Assembly: GCA_903921785.1 (NCBI GenBank)
Contig: CAIXRH010000090.1
Location: 1-42,874, forward strand
Reading direction: 5' to 3'
DNA length: 42,874 nucleotides
Origin: an uncultured Pseudomonadota bacterium
Lineage (GTDB): Bacteria > Myxococcota_A > UBA796 > SXON01
Shown: one piece after another, positions 7,525 to 15,349 of the stretch
Numbering within the stretch: the stretch's first letter is position 1
How the letters are laid out: each line of letters opens with the position of its first letter
The notes under the pieces: model-generated
The model's database searches: none
Seen by the model: only the letters and a program-made list of their open reading frames with translations
Told to the model about the DNA's origin: nothing
Program-made: the position numbers and the translations under genes

Positions 7525-10041
7525 TCAGGAGCCGAGCTCGTCCAGACGCTTGCGGAGGCCCTTCCGCTCTTCCTTGAGCCCGCCCTGGTCGGCCGCGGCG
7601 AGCGCGTCCTGCAGGAGCTTGGCGGCCGCGCCCTTGTCGCGCCCGGCGACCAACTCGGCGAGGTGCTCGCTCGCTTCCACGAAGCGGCGGGTGTCCTTCG
7701 ACGCGCGGGCGTGGTTCATCGACTCGGTGAACGCCCCCTCGGCGCCGGTGCGCTCACCGATGCGGGAGAGCGCAAGGCCGGCGTTGAACGCCAGGTCCTT
7801 GAGGAACTTCGCGTCCATCCCGCCGGCGCGCTCGCGGGCCTTGCCGAAGAGCGCCGCGGCTTCGCTGTTGCGGCCGAGGGAGAGGTTCCAGTAGGCGGCG
7901 TTGTAGATGTCCACCGGGAGGAACTTCTCGAACTTCAGCGACTGGGTGAGCTGAAGGGTGCGGTTGGCGTACTGCAGCGCCGCTTCGAAGTTCTTGAGCT
8001 GGCCCTGCGCCTGCGAGAGCAGCGCCGCGGCCGAGCGCTCGCGCACCGGGTTCTGGAGCTGGTTCGCGAGCTGCGCCACGCGGGCGAGCACGTCGGCCGC
8101 CTTGGTGGCCTGCTGGGAGAGCAAGAGCGCCTCGCCGTAGTGGAAGCCGGCTTCGAGCGCGAGCGGCGCCATGTTCAGCGACCCGGCGAGCTCGTTGGCC
8201 TTGCGGAAGTGCTCCGTGGCCTCCTGCGGGCGGTTGGCCCGGCGGGCGAGCAGGCCGCGGATGTACTCCGCGTTCGCCTGGATGGGCGGCTCGTTGGCGA
8301 TCTCCAGCGCGTGGCGGATGTGATCCAGCGTGGCGTTGGGGTTGCCTTCCTGCAGCTCGATGCTGGCGAGGTGGTTCTGGATCTCGGCCTGCTTGAGCTT
8401 CTCCTCGAGCGCGGCGTAGAGCTTGCCGGCGTCCTTCGCGCGGTCGCGGCTGCGGTACATGTCGCCGCGGCGGAAGTCGTTGCGGCTGCCGGCGAAGAGC
8501 AGCGCGGCCTGGAAGGCGCGGTCTTCACGGGCGGTGGCCCAGCCGAGCGCTTCGTTCACCAGCGCCTCGGTCTGCTCCACGTTGCCGCCCTGCACCATCC
8601 GCTCCACGAGGTTGCCGTAGATCGTGCGGCGGAGCGCATCGGGCCAGGCCACCTCGGTGTGGTGCTTCACGGTGTCGTGGATCATCGCCCAGGTCTGCGG
8701 GGCTTCCTGGTTCAGCGCGGTGAGGCGCATGAGGTTTGCGCGGGCGTAGGCGCCGTATTCGCCGTAGAGGCGGCCGGTGCGCACCAGGAAGAGGTACCCG
8801 CGGGGGGCGAGCACGCGCTCCATGAACACGCCCACACGGCGGGCGATCTCCTTGTCCTCATCCGACTGGTGGGCCTGGAGCACCGCATCGCGGAAGAGAG
8901 GCTTCTTGAACTGGTAGAGCCAGGTGCCGAAGTTCTGGTGGAACTGGTCTTCCTTCACGAGGTCGCCGGCGGCGTCGAGCAGGTCGTCGACGCTGTCGCG
9001 GTCGAACCCGGCCATGTCGGCCACGAGGCCCGAGGGGAACTGCACGCCGAGGAGGGCCGCAAGGTGGAACACCCGGTCGGCGTCGGCGGCGGTGGCGTAC
9101 TTGCGGTCGCCTTCCTTGGGGTTGGCCGGCGGATCATCGAGCTCTTCTTCGTCGAGCGCGGTGGGGACCAGCGAGAGGAGCGTGCCCTCGAGCGAATCGC
9201 CGAGCTTGCCGGCGGCTTCGAGGTGATCGACGAGCTCGCCGATGAAGCCGGGGCGGCCCTGCACCAGCTCCGCCACGCGGGCGGGGTTGGCGATCTCCAC
9301 GCCGCGGGAGGCGGCGTAGGCGGAGACATCTTCGCCCGTCCACGCGGACACGGTGAGGCGCACGAACTGGTCCTTGCGGCGCTCCAGCAGATCGAGCCAG
9401 GGTACCGGCATCCACGCGCGGGCGGCTTCATCGACCGGGTCGGTCTCGAAGATGGCGAGGAGCTTGCCGTCGGCGCGGCGGAGCTCGGCGAGCGCGTCGA
9501 GCACCACGGAGAGTGCGAGCGAGTGCACGCCCTGGATGCCCTGCACCTCGAAGACCGTGGTCAGCTTCTTGCTGATCGCGGCGAGGAGCTCGGGGAAGGC
9601 GGCGAGCGGATCGTCGGCCGGGATGGCGAGCTGCATCTTCTCGGCGCCCGGCTCGGGGACGTTCTTCTTCACGCCGTCGATGAACACCTGGATCCAGCTC
9701 TGCTGGCGCTTGCCGAACTGGGGGAGCTGGCCGAGGAGCATCAACTCCACCTTGCCGCGGAGCGTGGCGTCCCGGTACAGCGCGCCGCAGAGCGCCGCGT
9801 AGAGCGCCTTCATCGCGGCATCGCCATCCATGTCCTCGGTGAGGGGGACGCGGAGGACGAGCACGTCGTCGTCCTTGGGGAGCTGGCGGAGCATCTCGGA
9901 GACGAGGACGCGCTTGCCGGAGCCGAGCACGCCTTCGAGGACGAGGAAGCGGGACTCTCCGCCCTTCGCCGCGGCGTAGTGGGCCTGGAGGGCCGCGAGA
10001 TCGGACGGACGGGCGACATACAGGGGGGCGGTCTGAGCCAA
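7525..10041 (-). CDS. ATPase-like protein with C-terminal TPR repeats
   Basis: An 838-residue cytoplasmic protein. The N-terminal half resembles an AAA/STAND-type ATPase: GVLGSGKR near residue 40 fits a P-loop and LLAIFET a strand preceding an acidic residue. The C-terminal half (about 430-838) consists of helical TPR-like units, often with alanine-rich A-A-x-x-L patterns. The start is a TTG at 10041, chosen because an AGGAG Shine-Dalgarno lies seven bases upstream and the sequence then reads as a plausible N-terminus. A good sigma-70 promoter precedes it. Probably a signalling or scaffold protein; no specific function can be named. The dehydrogenase gene follows 18 bases downstream. Confidence 0.78.
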   Translation of the reverse strand: MAQTAPLYVARPSDLAALQAHYAAAKGGESRFLVLEGVLGSGKRVLVSEMLRQLPKDDDVLVLRVPLTEDMDGDAAMKALYAALCGALYRDATLRGKVELMLLGQLPQFGKRQQSWIQVFIDGVKKNVPEPGAEKMQLAIPADDPLAAFPELLAAISKKLTTVFEVQGIQGVHSLALSVVLDALAELRRADGKLLAIFETDPVDEAARAWMPVPWLDLLERRKDQFVRLTVSAWTGEDVSAYAASRGVEIANPARVAELVQGRPGFIGELVDHLEAAGKLGDSLEGTLLSLVPTALDEEELDDPPANPKEGDRKYATAADADRVFHLAALLGVQFPSGLVADMAGFDRDSVDDLLDAAGDLVKEDQFHQNFGTWLYQFKKPLFRDAVLQAHQSDEDKEIARRVGVFMERVLAPRGYLFLVRTGRLYGEYGAYARANLMRLTALNQEAPQTWAMIHDTVKHHTEVAWPDALRRTIYGNLVERMVQGGNVEQTEALVNEALGWATAREDRAFQAALLFAGSRNDFRRGDMYRSRDRAKDAGKLYAALEEKLKQAEIQNHLASIELQEGNPNATLDHIRHALEIANEPPIQANAEYIRGLLARRANRPQEATEHFRKANELAGSLNMAPLALEAGFHYGEALLLSQQATKAADVLARVAQLANQLQNPVRERSAAALLSQAQGQLKNFEAALQYANRTLQLTQSLKFEKFLPVDIYNAAYWNLSLGRNSEAAALFGKARERAGGMDAKFLKDLAFNAGLALSRIGERTGAEGAFTESMNHARASKDTRRFVEASEHLAELVAGRDKGAAAKLLQDALAAADQGGLKEERKGLRKRLDELGS

Positions 10042-10092
10042 GGGAGGACTCCTGAGGGCGCGGCAGCGTGCGCGCGCGGATGAAGGCGGGCC

Positions 10093-10121
10093 AATGTACG
10101 GCCCGATACCCCCTTCGTCAA
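10093..10121 (-). promoter_or_regulatory. sigma-70-type promoter of the ATPase/TPR gene
   Basis: On the minus strand TTGACG (10121-10116), a 17-base spacer and TACATT (10098-10093) form a well-spaced housekeeping promoter. The transcript would start near 10086, leaving a leader of about 45 bases that carries the AGGAG ribosome binding site for the TTG start. Confidence 0.65.
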
Positions 10122-10177
10122 CGCAGGTTTGACGGGTCGCGCGCGTCTCGCGGTTCCCAAGCGCGCGCTTTCGGTGA

Positions 10178-10183
10178 TACCGT
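10178..10183 (+). promoter_or_regulatory. candidate -10 element (TACCGT) of the lipoprotein-moxR operon
   Basis: TACCGT lies 21 bases before the GTG at 10205 and 24 before the TTG alternative. The same hexamer occurs before the peroxiredoxin gene at 41909. No convincing -35 was found. Confidence 0.3.
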
Positions 10184-10204
10184 GCCGGTGCTGCGGAGCG
10201 CCGG

Positions 10205-10642
10205 GTGTTGTCGATCCTCTTCCTCGTCGCATGTGAGACCTCGAAGATTCCTCCGGAGTCCGACCACTTCACCGTCACGGTGAGCGCGCCGGACGGCGGT
10301 GGGGACTACTCGGAGGCCTTCGAGTACTACCTGAGCTTCGATGCGAGCTCTGCCCTGATCTACATCGGGGAGGATGCGTTCGCGCGCGGCACCTACTCCG
10401 GCTGCAGCCTCACCTACGAGTCCGTGGTGGTGGGCCAGGACACCGACGGCGGCAACGTGAAGTGGCAGCTCAGCGGCACCGCCGACCTGGAGACCGCCGA
10501 GGGCGATCCCTGCGTCGATGGCGACGACGACTGGTCCGGCACCGAAGAATTCGAGATCGTGGCCAGCGAGGACGAGGCGATCCCCGTCGGCACCGTCTAC
10601 CAGCTGCAGACCCACGGGCAGTTCGTCGGCCTCACGGAATGA
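10205..10642 (+). CDS. small lipoprotein with a very short signal peptide, first gene of the moxR operon
   Basis: A 145-residue protein beginning at GTG 10205 (a TTG directly after it is possible). The sequence MLSILFLVAC has the lipobox cysteine at residue 10 and no Lys or Arg before it. The mature part is acidic and looks all-beta, with two later cysteines (SGCSL and DPCVD). The end overlaps the moxR start (ATGA), which ties it to the MoxR-DUF58-transglutaminase genes. No family was recognised. It could be the envelope target or sensor of that operon, which is inference from position only. Confidence 0.72.
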   Translation: MLSILFLVACETSKIPPESDHFTVTVSAPDGGGDYSEAFEYYLSFDASSALIYIGEDAFARGTYSGCSLTYESVVVGQDTDGGNVKWQLSGTADLETAEGDPCVDGDDDWSGTEEFEIVASEDEAIPVGTVYQLQTHGQFVGLTE

Positions 10643-11553
10643 GCCCGGCCGAGGCGGTCGCGGCGCTCCTGGGCCGCGTCTCCCGGCAGGTGCGCGGCAA
10701 GCCGGAGGTGGTGGAGCTCGCGGCGCTGTGCGTGCTCGCGGGCGGGCACCTGCTGCTCGAAGACGTGCCCGGCGTGGGCAAGACCACCCTCGGCAACGCC
10801 CTGGCGCGCGCCATCGGCGGCAGCTTCCGGCGCATCCAGTTCACCTCCGACCTCCTCCCGGCGGACATCCTCGGCTTCTCCATCGTGGACGCCGGGCGGG
10901 TGCAGTTCCGTCAGGGCCCGATCTTCGCCAACGTGGTGCTGGCGGATGAGATCAACCGCACCACGCCCCGCACCCAGTCGGCGCTATTGGAGGCGATGAA
11001 CGAAGCGACCGTGAGCGTGGATGGCACGACCCACCCGCTCCCCGAGCCGTTCCTGGTCATCGCCACCCAGAACCCCCACGAGTACCACGGCACCTGGCCG
11101 CTCCCCGACAGCCAGCTCGACCGCTTCCTCGTCCGCACCGGCATGGGCTACCCCGACCGCGACGCCGAGCGGGACGTGCTGCGCGGCGCATCCCGGGAAG
11201 CGGGAGCCGAAGGCGCTGTCCTCGACACTGCGGGGGTGATCGCGCTGCGTCAGGCGGCCGCGGCGGTGGCGGTGCACGCCGACGTGGAGGACACGGTGCT
11301 CGATCTCGTGGCGGCCACGCGCACGGCGCCGTCGCTCGCTCGCGGCGTCTCCACCCGTGGCGCCGAGGCGCTGCTGCGGGCGGTCCGGGCGCGCGCGCTG
11401 CTCCAGGGCCGAGCGTTCGCGATCCCCGAGGATGTCCGCGCGCTCGCGGCGCCGGTGCTCGCCCACCGGGTGCTCCCCCGCGCGGAGACCGGCGCGGAGG
11501 CCGGCGCTGCCGCGATCCGCGAGCTGCTCTCCACCCTTCGCCCGATCGCGTAG
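10639..11553 (+). CDS. MoxR-type AAA+ ATPase
   Basis: A 304-residue MoxR-family ATPase, normal length. The Walker A is DVPGVGKTT (about 47-54), Walker B is VVLADEINR, and the sensor is IATQNP; the C-terminal lid domain carries STRGAEALLRA. MoxR proteins act as chaperone-like ATPases with a DUF58/VWA partner to mature or assemble envelope complexes. It starts at ATG 10639 overlapping the lipoprotein stop (ATGA) and is followed after 8 bases by the DUF58 gene. Confidence 0.93.
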   Translation: MSPAEAVAALLGRVSRQVRGKPEVVELAALCVLAGGHLLLEDVPGVGKTTLGNALARAIGGSFRRIQFTSDLLPADILGFSIVDAGRVQFRQGPIFANVVLADEINRTTPRTQSALLEAMNEATVSVDGTTHPLPEPFLVIATQNPHEYHGTWPLPDSQLDRFLVRTGMGYPDRDAERDVLRGASREAGAEGAVLDTAGVIALRQAAAAVAVHADVEDTVLDLVAATRTAPSLARGVSTRGAEALLRAVRARALLQGRAFAIPEDVRALAAPVLAHRVLPRAETGAEAGAAAIRELLSTLRPIA

Positions 11554-11561
11554 GCTTCCGC

Positions 11562-12473
11562 GTGGCGCCGCGCCGCCGCTTCGCCAGCTACAATCGCGTC
11601 GCGCCGACCCGGGAGGGCTGGGTGTACGTGGCGCTGGTCACCGGCGTGCTGTTCGGCGCGGTGAACACCGGCAACAACCTGGTGTACCTCGTGCTCGGGG
11701 CGCTCCTGGCGCTCCTGGTGGTGGCCAACGTCCTCGCGGAGTGGAACCTCCGCGAGCTGGTCGTGGAGCGGCGGCTCCCGCCCGAGGTGGCCGACGGCGT
11801 ACCGGCGCTCGGCGCGTATGTGCTCCACAATCGCCGCGGCCGCGGCGCCGCCTGGCAGGTGGAGCTCCGCGAGGTGGAGGGGGCGCAGGCACGCGGCGTG
11901 GCCGAGCGGTGCGCCGCTGGCGGCGCCGTGGAGGTGCCGGTGGCGTGGACCTTCGGGCGGCGGGGCGCCGTGGAGCTCACCTCCGTACGGATCCAGTCCA
12001 CGTTTCCGTTTGGGCTGGTCCGACGGTGGCGCGACCTCCCGCTCCCCGGGGAGGTGCTCGTCTTCGCGCGGCCGGTGCGCCGGCCCGTGCCTCCCGCGCT
12101 GGCGGGGGAGGGGGACGACGCCGCGCCGCGGGGGCGGGCGACCGAGTCCGGGGAGTTTGCCGGGCTCCGGCCGTGGCGCGCGGGGGACCCGCTCCGGCGG
12201 GTGCACTGGCCCACGTCGGCGCGGGTGGGGGCGCCGATGATCGTGGTGCGAAGTGCCCAAGGGGTGGACGAGCAGGTGCTTCACCTCGATCCCGCGCTCT
12301 CCGGCGAGCCCCGGGAGGAGGCGATCCGTCGGCTCGCGGGGCGGGTGGAGGCCCACCTCGCCAACGGGGACGCGGTGGGGTTGGATGTCGACGGGACTTC
12401 GCTTCCGGCCCGGGCGGGCGCGGCGTGGCGGCGGCGGTTGCTCACGACGCTCGCGCTCCTGGAGCTCCGGTGA
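11562..12473 (+). CDS. DUF58 membrane protein, MoxR partner
   Basis: A 303-residue protein. Two hydrophobic segments near the N-terminus (about 20-60) are probably membrane helices, followed by a beta-rich part and the DUF58 signature RPWRAGDPLRRVHWPTSAR near 205-223. DUF58 proteins are encoded with MoxR ATPases and resemble a VWA-type fold. It starts at a GTG, eight bases after moxR ends, and its stop overlaps the next gene (GTGA). TAGGCT, which includes the moxR stop, sits five bases before the GTG and resembles the hexamers before apparently leaderless genes; it may be chance. Confidence 0.9.
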   Translation: MAPRRRFASYNRVAPTREGWVYVALVTGVLFGAVNTGNNLVYLVLGALLALLVVANVLAEWNLRELVVERRLPPEVADGVPALGAYVLHNRRGRGAAWQVELREVEGAQARGVAERCAAGGAVEVPVAWTFGRRGAVELTSVRIQSTFPFGLVRRWRDLPLPGEVLVFARPVRRPVPPALAGEGDDAAPRGRATESGEFAGLRPWRAGDPLRRVHWPTSARVGAPMIVVRSAQGVDEQVLHLDPALSGEPREEAIRRLAGRVEAHLANGDAVGLDVDGTSLPARAGAAWRRRLLTTLALLELR

Positions 12474-14341
12474 GGTCGCCGGCGCTGACGATCGCGGTGC
12501 TGGCCGGGGCCGCCTGCCTGGCGCTGTCCGGGCCGCTTGGCGTTGCAGCCGCGGTGCTGGTCGCCGCGGGGTTCGGGGTGCGGCCGTTCGCCGCCCGGGT
12601 GGGCGACTGGTCCTTCGCGCACGTCCTTGGCATCTTCCTCTGCGGCGCCGTGGCCTTCACCACCGGCGTGATCCCCGCGTTCTCCCTGCTCCTCGGCTGG
12701 CTCAGCGCCCACCGGGCCGCCACCGCCCGGGACGCCACCGACGAGCGCGTGCTCTTGCTCCTCGCCACGTTGATGGCGCTCATCGGCGCGGTGGGCACGG
12801 TGTCGCTCGGGCTGGCGCCGGCGCTCGGGGCGTTCGCGTTGGCGGCACCGATCGCGCTCTTACGGGCGTCTGGCCTACGGGATCGCCTGCTGAGCGTGGG
12901 CGCGTCGGCGGCGACGGGGCTGCTCACGCTCACCTTCTTCTTCCTGGTGCCGCGTTTGCAGGGGGGGCTGATGGCGAGCGGAGGTGGCGAAGCCGGGCGC
13001 GACCGCTTCGCCGACACCGTGCAGCTCGGCGACGAGCTCGACGATCCCGACCGCGACGCGCTCATCGCCCGCGTACGCCTCTACTCGCGGGAGGGGGTCC
13101 CCCTGGACCAGCCGGTGTACCTCCGGGGCCGCACCCTCGATCATTTCGACGGCCGCGCATGGAGCGCGTCGGGGACCGTGCGGCGGATCCCGACGGGGAT
13201 GTGGGATCAACGCGCCGAAGTGATGCTCGAACCGCTGGAGGGCGCCACCGTTTACGGCCCGCCGGACATGCTCTACGCCCGCAGTGAACAGGGCCCCATC
13301 CTCCTCGGCCCCGACGGCGAGCTCGACCACTCCTTGCCGGGGCGGCGAGTGGAGTACGAGGTCTTCTCCCGTTCGCGTCCGCTGCAGCAGATCGACGACG
13401 GCCCGGACGGGCTGTTGCAGCTCCCCGCGCTGGATCCACGGGTGGCGGTTTTGGCGGCCGCGATCGCTCCCCAGGGCGCGAGCCGCGACGAGATCGTCGC
13501 CGGCGCCGTGCGCTACCTCGCGGGGTTCACCTACGACATCCACCCGCCGACCCCGGAAGGCGACCCGCTCGCGTGGTTCCTCTTTCAGTCCAAGACCGGG
13601 CACTGCGAATACTTCGCCACGGCGCTCGCGGTGCTTTTGCGGGAGCGGGGGGTGCCGGCGCGGCTGGCGACGGGGTTCTACTCGGCGGAAGTGGGCGGCG
13701 AAGGAGGGTACACCGCCGTGCGACGGGGCCACGCGCACGCCTGGGTGGAGGTGGCGGTGCACGGGGGATGGTCCACGGTGGACGCGACGCCGGTCGGGGG
13801 CCTCCCGGACGTACGGGTGTCGTGGTGGCAGTCCCTGGAAGAGCGTACGAACGAAGCGTGGCTCTCGCTGGTGCTCGACTACGATCTCGACGCGCAGATC
13901 GAAGGTGCGGCGGCGCTCGGCCGCCCCCTGGTGGCGCCGCTCCCCGGCGACCCGGTGCGCGAGCGCGGGCGGGCGGGGTTCGCCGGGGCGCTGCTGATCT
14001 TCGGCGCGTTGACCGTCTCGGGCTCGGTGGTGCGGCTCGGGCTGTGGTGGTTGTCTCGCCCGCGGCGGCAGGGGGTCTCCTCCGACGCCCTGATCCGGGC
14101 GTTTGCAGCGGCACGTCGACGGGTGGTCGCGCGGGGGTGGGCGATCCCGACCGCGCTCCCGCCGGTGGAAGCGGGGGAGTGGCTGGTGCGGGAGGCGGGC
14201 CCCGACGGCGCGCCGCTCTTGGCGCTGGCGTGGGCGGTCTACCGGGCGCGCTACGGCGAGGCCGAGGTGCCCGCGGCGGAGCTGCGGCGTCTCGCGGCGG
14301 CCGCGCGGACCATCCCGGGGAGGCGACGGGATCCGGGTTGA
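12470..14341 (+). CDS. transglutaminase-like (TgpA-type) membrane protein
   Basis: A 623-residue protein. The N-terminal third has several hydrophobic helices, then comes a periplasmic domain with a transglutaminase-like core. The catalytic triad is visible as Cys in TGHCEYFAT, His in HAHAWVEV and Asp in TVDATP. One further membrane helix (around 505-530) precedes a cytoplasmic tail. This is the TgpA/DUF3488-DUF4129 layout, the usual third member of MoxR-DUF58 operons. The start is GTG 12470, overlapping the DUF58 stop (GTGA). The operon probably ends here; no hairpin terminator is obvious. Confidence 0.9.
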   Translation: MRSPALTIAVLAGAACLALSGPLGVAAAVLVAAGFGVRPFAARVGDWSFAHVLGIFLCGAVAFTTGVIPAFSLLLGWLSAHRAATARDATDERVLLLLATLMALIGAVGTVSLGLAPALGAFALAAPIALLRASGLRDRLLSVGASAATGLLTLTFFFLVPRLQGGLMASGGGEAGRDRFADTVQLGDELDDPDRDALIARVRLYSREGVPLDQPVYLRGRTLDHFDGRAWSASGTVRRIPTGMWDQRAEVMLEPLEGATVYGPPDMLYARSEQGPILLGPDGELDHSLPGRRVEYEVFSRSRPLQQIDDGPDGLLQLPALDPRVAVLAAAIAPQGASRDEIVAGAVRYLAGFTYDIHPPTPEGDPLAWFLFQSKTGHCEYFATALAVLLRERGVPARLATGFYSAEVGGEGGYTAVRRGHAHAWVEVAVHGGWSTVDATPVGGLPDVRVSWWQSLEERTNEAWLSLVLDYDLDAQIEGAAALGRPLVAPLPGDPVRERGRAGFAGALLIFGALTVSGSVVRLGLWWLSRPRRQGVSSDALIRAFAAARRRVVARGWAIPTALPPVEAGEWLVREAGPDGAPLLALAWAVYRARYGEAEVPAAELRRLAAAARTIPGRRRDPG

Positions 14342-14449
14342 AGGGGGGCAGGACCGCCGACGGAGGCGGGATTTTGGGCGCCATACACCCTCGGCGCGGC
14401 GGAGGACCGGGGTCAGGCGCAACGCCCGTCCGCGCTCCGCTTCCATCGC

Positions 14450-14478
14450 TTGCCGCCGTGGCCGCCGCCCGGTATCGG
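14450..14478 (+). promoter_or_regulatory. promoter of arr
   Basis: TTGCCG (14450-14455), a 17-base spacer and TATCGG (14473-14478) precede arr. The transcript would begin near 14485, leaving a leader of about 11 bases. GGAAGG at 14483-14488, seven bases before the ATG, could serve as Shine-Dalgarno if transcription starts slightly earlier. Confidence 0.45.
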
Positions 14479-14495
14479 GGTGCGGAAGGTGCCCC

Positions 14496-14921
14496 ATGCC
14501 CGATGACTCCGCGCCGGCGGTCCCCGACGCCGGACCGTTCTTCCACGGCACCAAGGCCGATCTGCGCGTCGGGGACCCGATCGTGGCGGGGCGCGCGTCC
14601 AACTACGGCGCCCGCAAGCCGGCGCGGTTCGTGTACTTCGCCGCCACGCTCGACGCGGCGATCTGGGGCGCGGAGCTCGCCGTGGGGGAGGGTCCCGGGC
14701 GGGTCTACCGGGTGGAGCCCACCGGCCCGTTCGAGGACGATCCCAACCTCACGAACAAGCGGTTCCCCGGGAACCCGACCCGATCGTACCGCACCGCGGC
14801 GCCGCTTCGGGTGGTCGGCGAGATCGCCGACTGGCCGCCTCACCCGCCCGAGGTGCTCCAGCGGATGCTTGATCGCCTCGCGGAGCTCAAGGACGCCGGG
14901 GTGGAGGCGATTGAGGACTGA
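14496..14921 (+). CDS. arr: NAD-dependent rifampin ADP-ribosyltransferase
   Basis: A 141-residue protein, the usual Arr length, recognisable throughout. Arr transfers ADP-ribose from NAD to the C23 hydroxyl of rifamycins, which inactivates them in the cytoplasm. The His-Tyr-Asp residues are visible as H17 in FFHGT, Y47 in FVYFAAT and D82 in GPFEDDPN; the conserved FPGNPTRSYR stretch follows. It ends directly against the convergent small secreted-protein gene with no bases between. Whether it confers resistance here or has a physiological role is not shown by sequence. Confidence 0.93.
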   Translation: MPDDSAPAVPDAGPFFHGTKADLRVGDPIVAGRASNYGARKPARFVYFAATLDAAIWGAELAVGEGPGRVYRVEPTGPFEDDPNLTNKRFPGNPTRSYRTAAPLRVVGEIADWPPHPPEVLQRMLDRLAELKDAGVEAIED

Positions 14922-15134
14922 TCAGAACGGCTTCGTGCCCGCGCTCTCCTGCACCTTCGGCAAGAAGCTCTGCGAGAGCTCCAACGCCACCGGGGTGACC
15001 ACGCGCTGCTTGTTGAGGATGATCGCCACCTCCGGCTTGGGGATCGTGACCGGCACGAATTCGGTGCCGCGGAAACCCGCGGAGTGGGCGGCCTGGGGAG
15101 CGGCGAACGCGGCGGCGACGAACCAGACGAGCAT
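14922..15134 (-). CDS. small secreted protein of unknown function
   Basis: A 70-residue protein with a short signal peptide without basic residues (MLVWFVAAAFA, cleavage expected after AFA). The mature part reads as a single small domain with VPVTIPKPEVAIILNKQ near its start. It begins at ATG 15134 with a GGAG about seven bases upstream. No family was recognised. It lies between arr and the flagellar operon and is transcribed away from fliD. Confidence 0.6.
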   Translation of the reverse strand: MLVWFVAAAFAAPQAAHSAGFRGTEFVPVTIPKPEVAIILNKQRVVTPVALELSQSFLPKVQESAGTKPF

Positions 15135-15294
15135 GGTGGCTCCGGGTGTGTCCGTAGTCTCGCCGTTGTCCGCGGCGATCCGCCAACGTCTTGACCAGCA
15201 GTTCACTCGCGGCCGCCAACGGGCGTCTTGATCGCGTCGCGATGCGCGCCGGACTCGGATCCCGTCGAGCCCGGGCCCAGCGCATCGCCCAGAC

Positions 15295-15321
15295 TAAAGT
15301 CAAGTCGCCCGGTACCGATGC
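15295..15321 (+). promoter_or_regulatory. FliA (sigma-28) promoter of fliD
   Basis: TAAAGTCA, an 11-base spacer and ACCGATGC align with the flagellar sigma-28 consensus (TAAAGTTT-N11-GCCGATAA), with identity at the core TAAAGT and CCGAT positions and exact spacing. The fliD start is 29 bases beyond, with an AGAGGAG ribosome binding site. This places fliD-fliS in the late flagellar class. Confidence 0.75.
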
Positions 15322-15349
15322 AGGGGGCCGAATCCTCCAAGAGGAGCCC

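Noticed and set aside
6862-10083. Very long plus-strand frame (over 1000 codons) opposite the ATPase/TPR gene
   Set aside because: It is antisense to a well-supported gene, its composition is typical of a GC-rich shadow frame (Arg, Gly, Glu, His-rich) and it shows no domain.
10129-10134. Plus-strand -35 (TTGACG) for the lipoprotein-moxR operon
   Set aside because: The nearest -10-like hexamer is 43 bases downstream, far from the usual 16-18.
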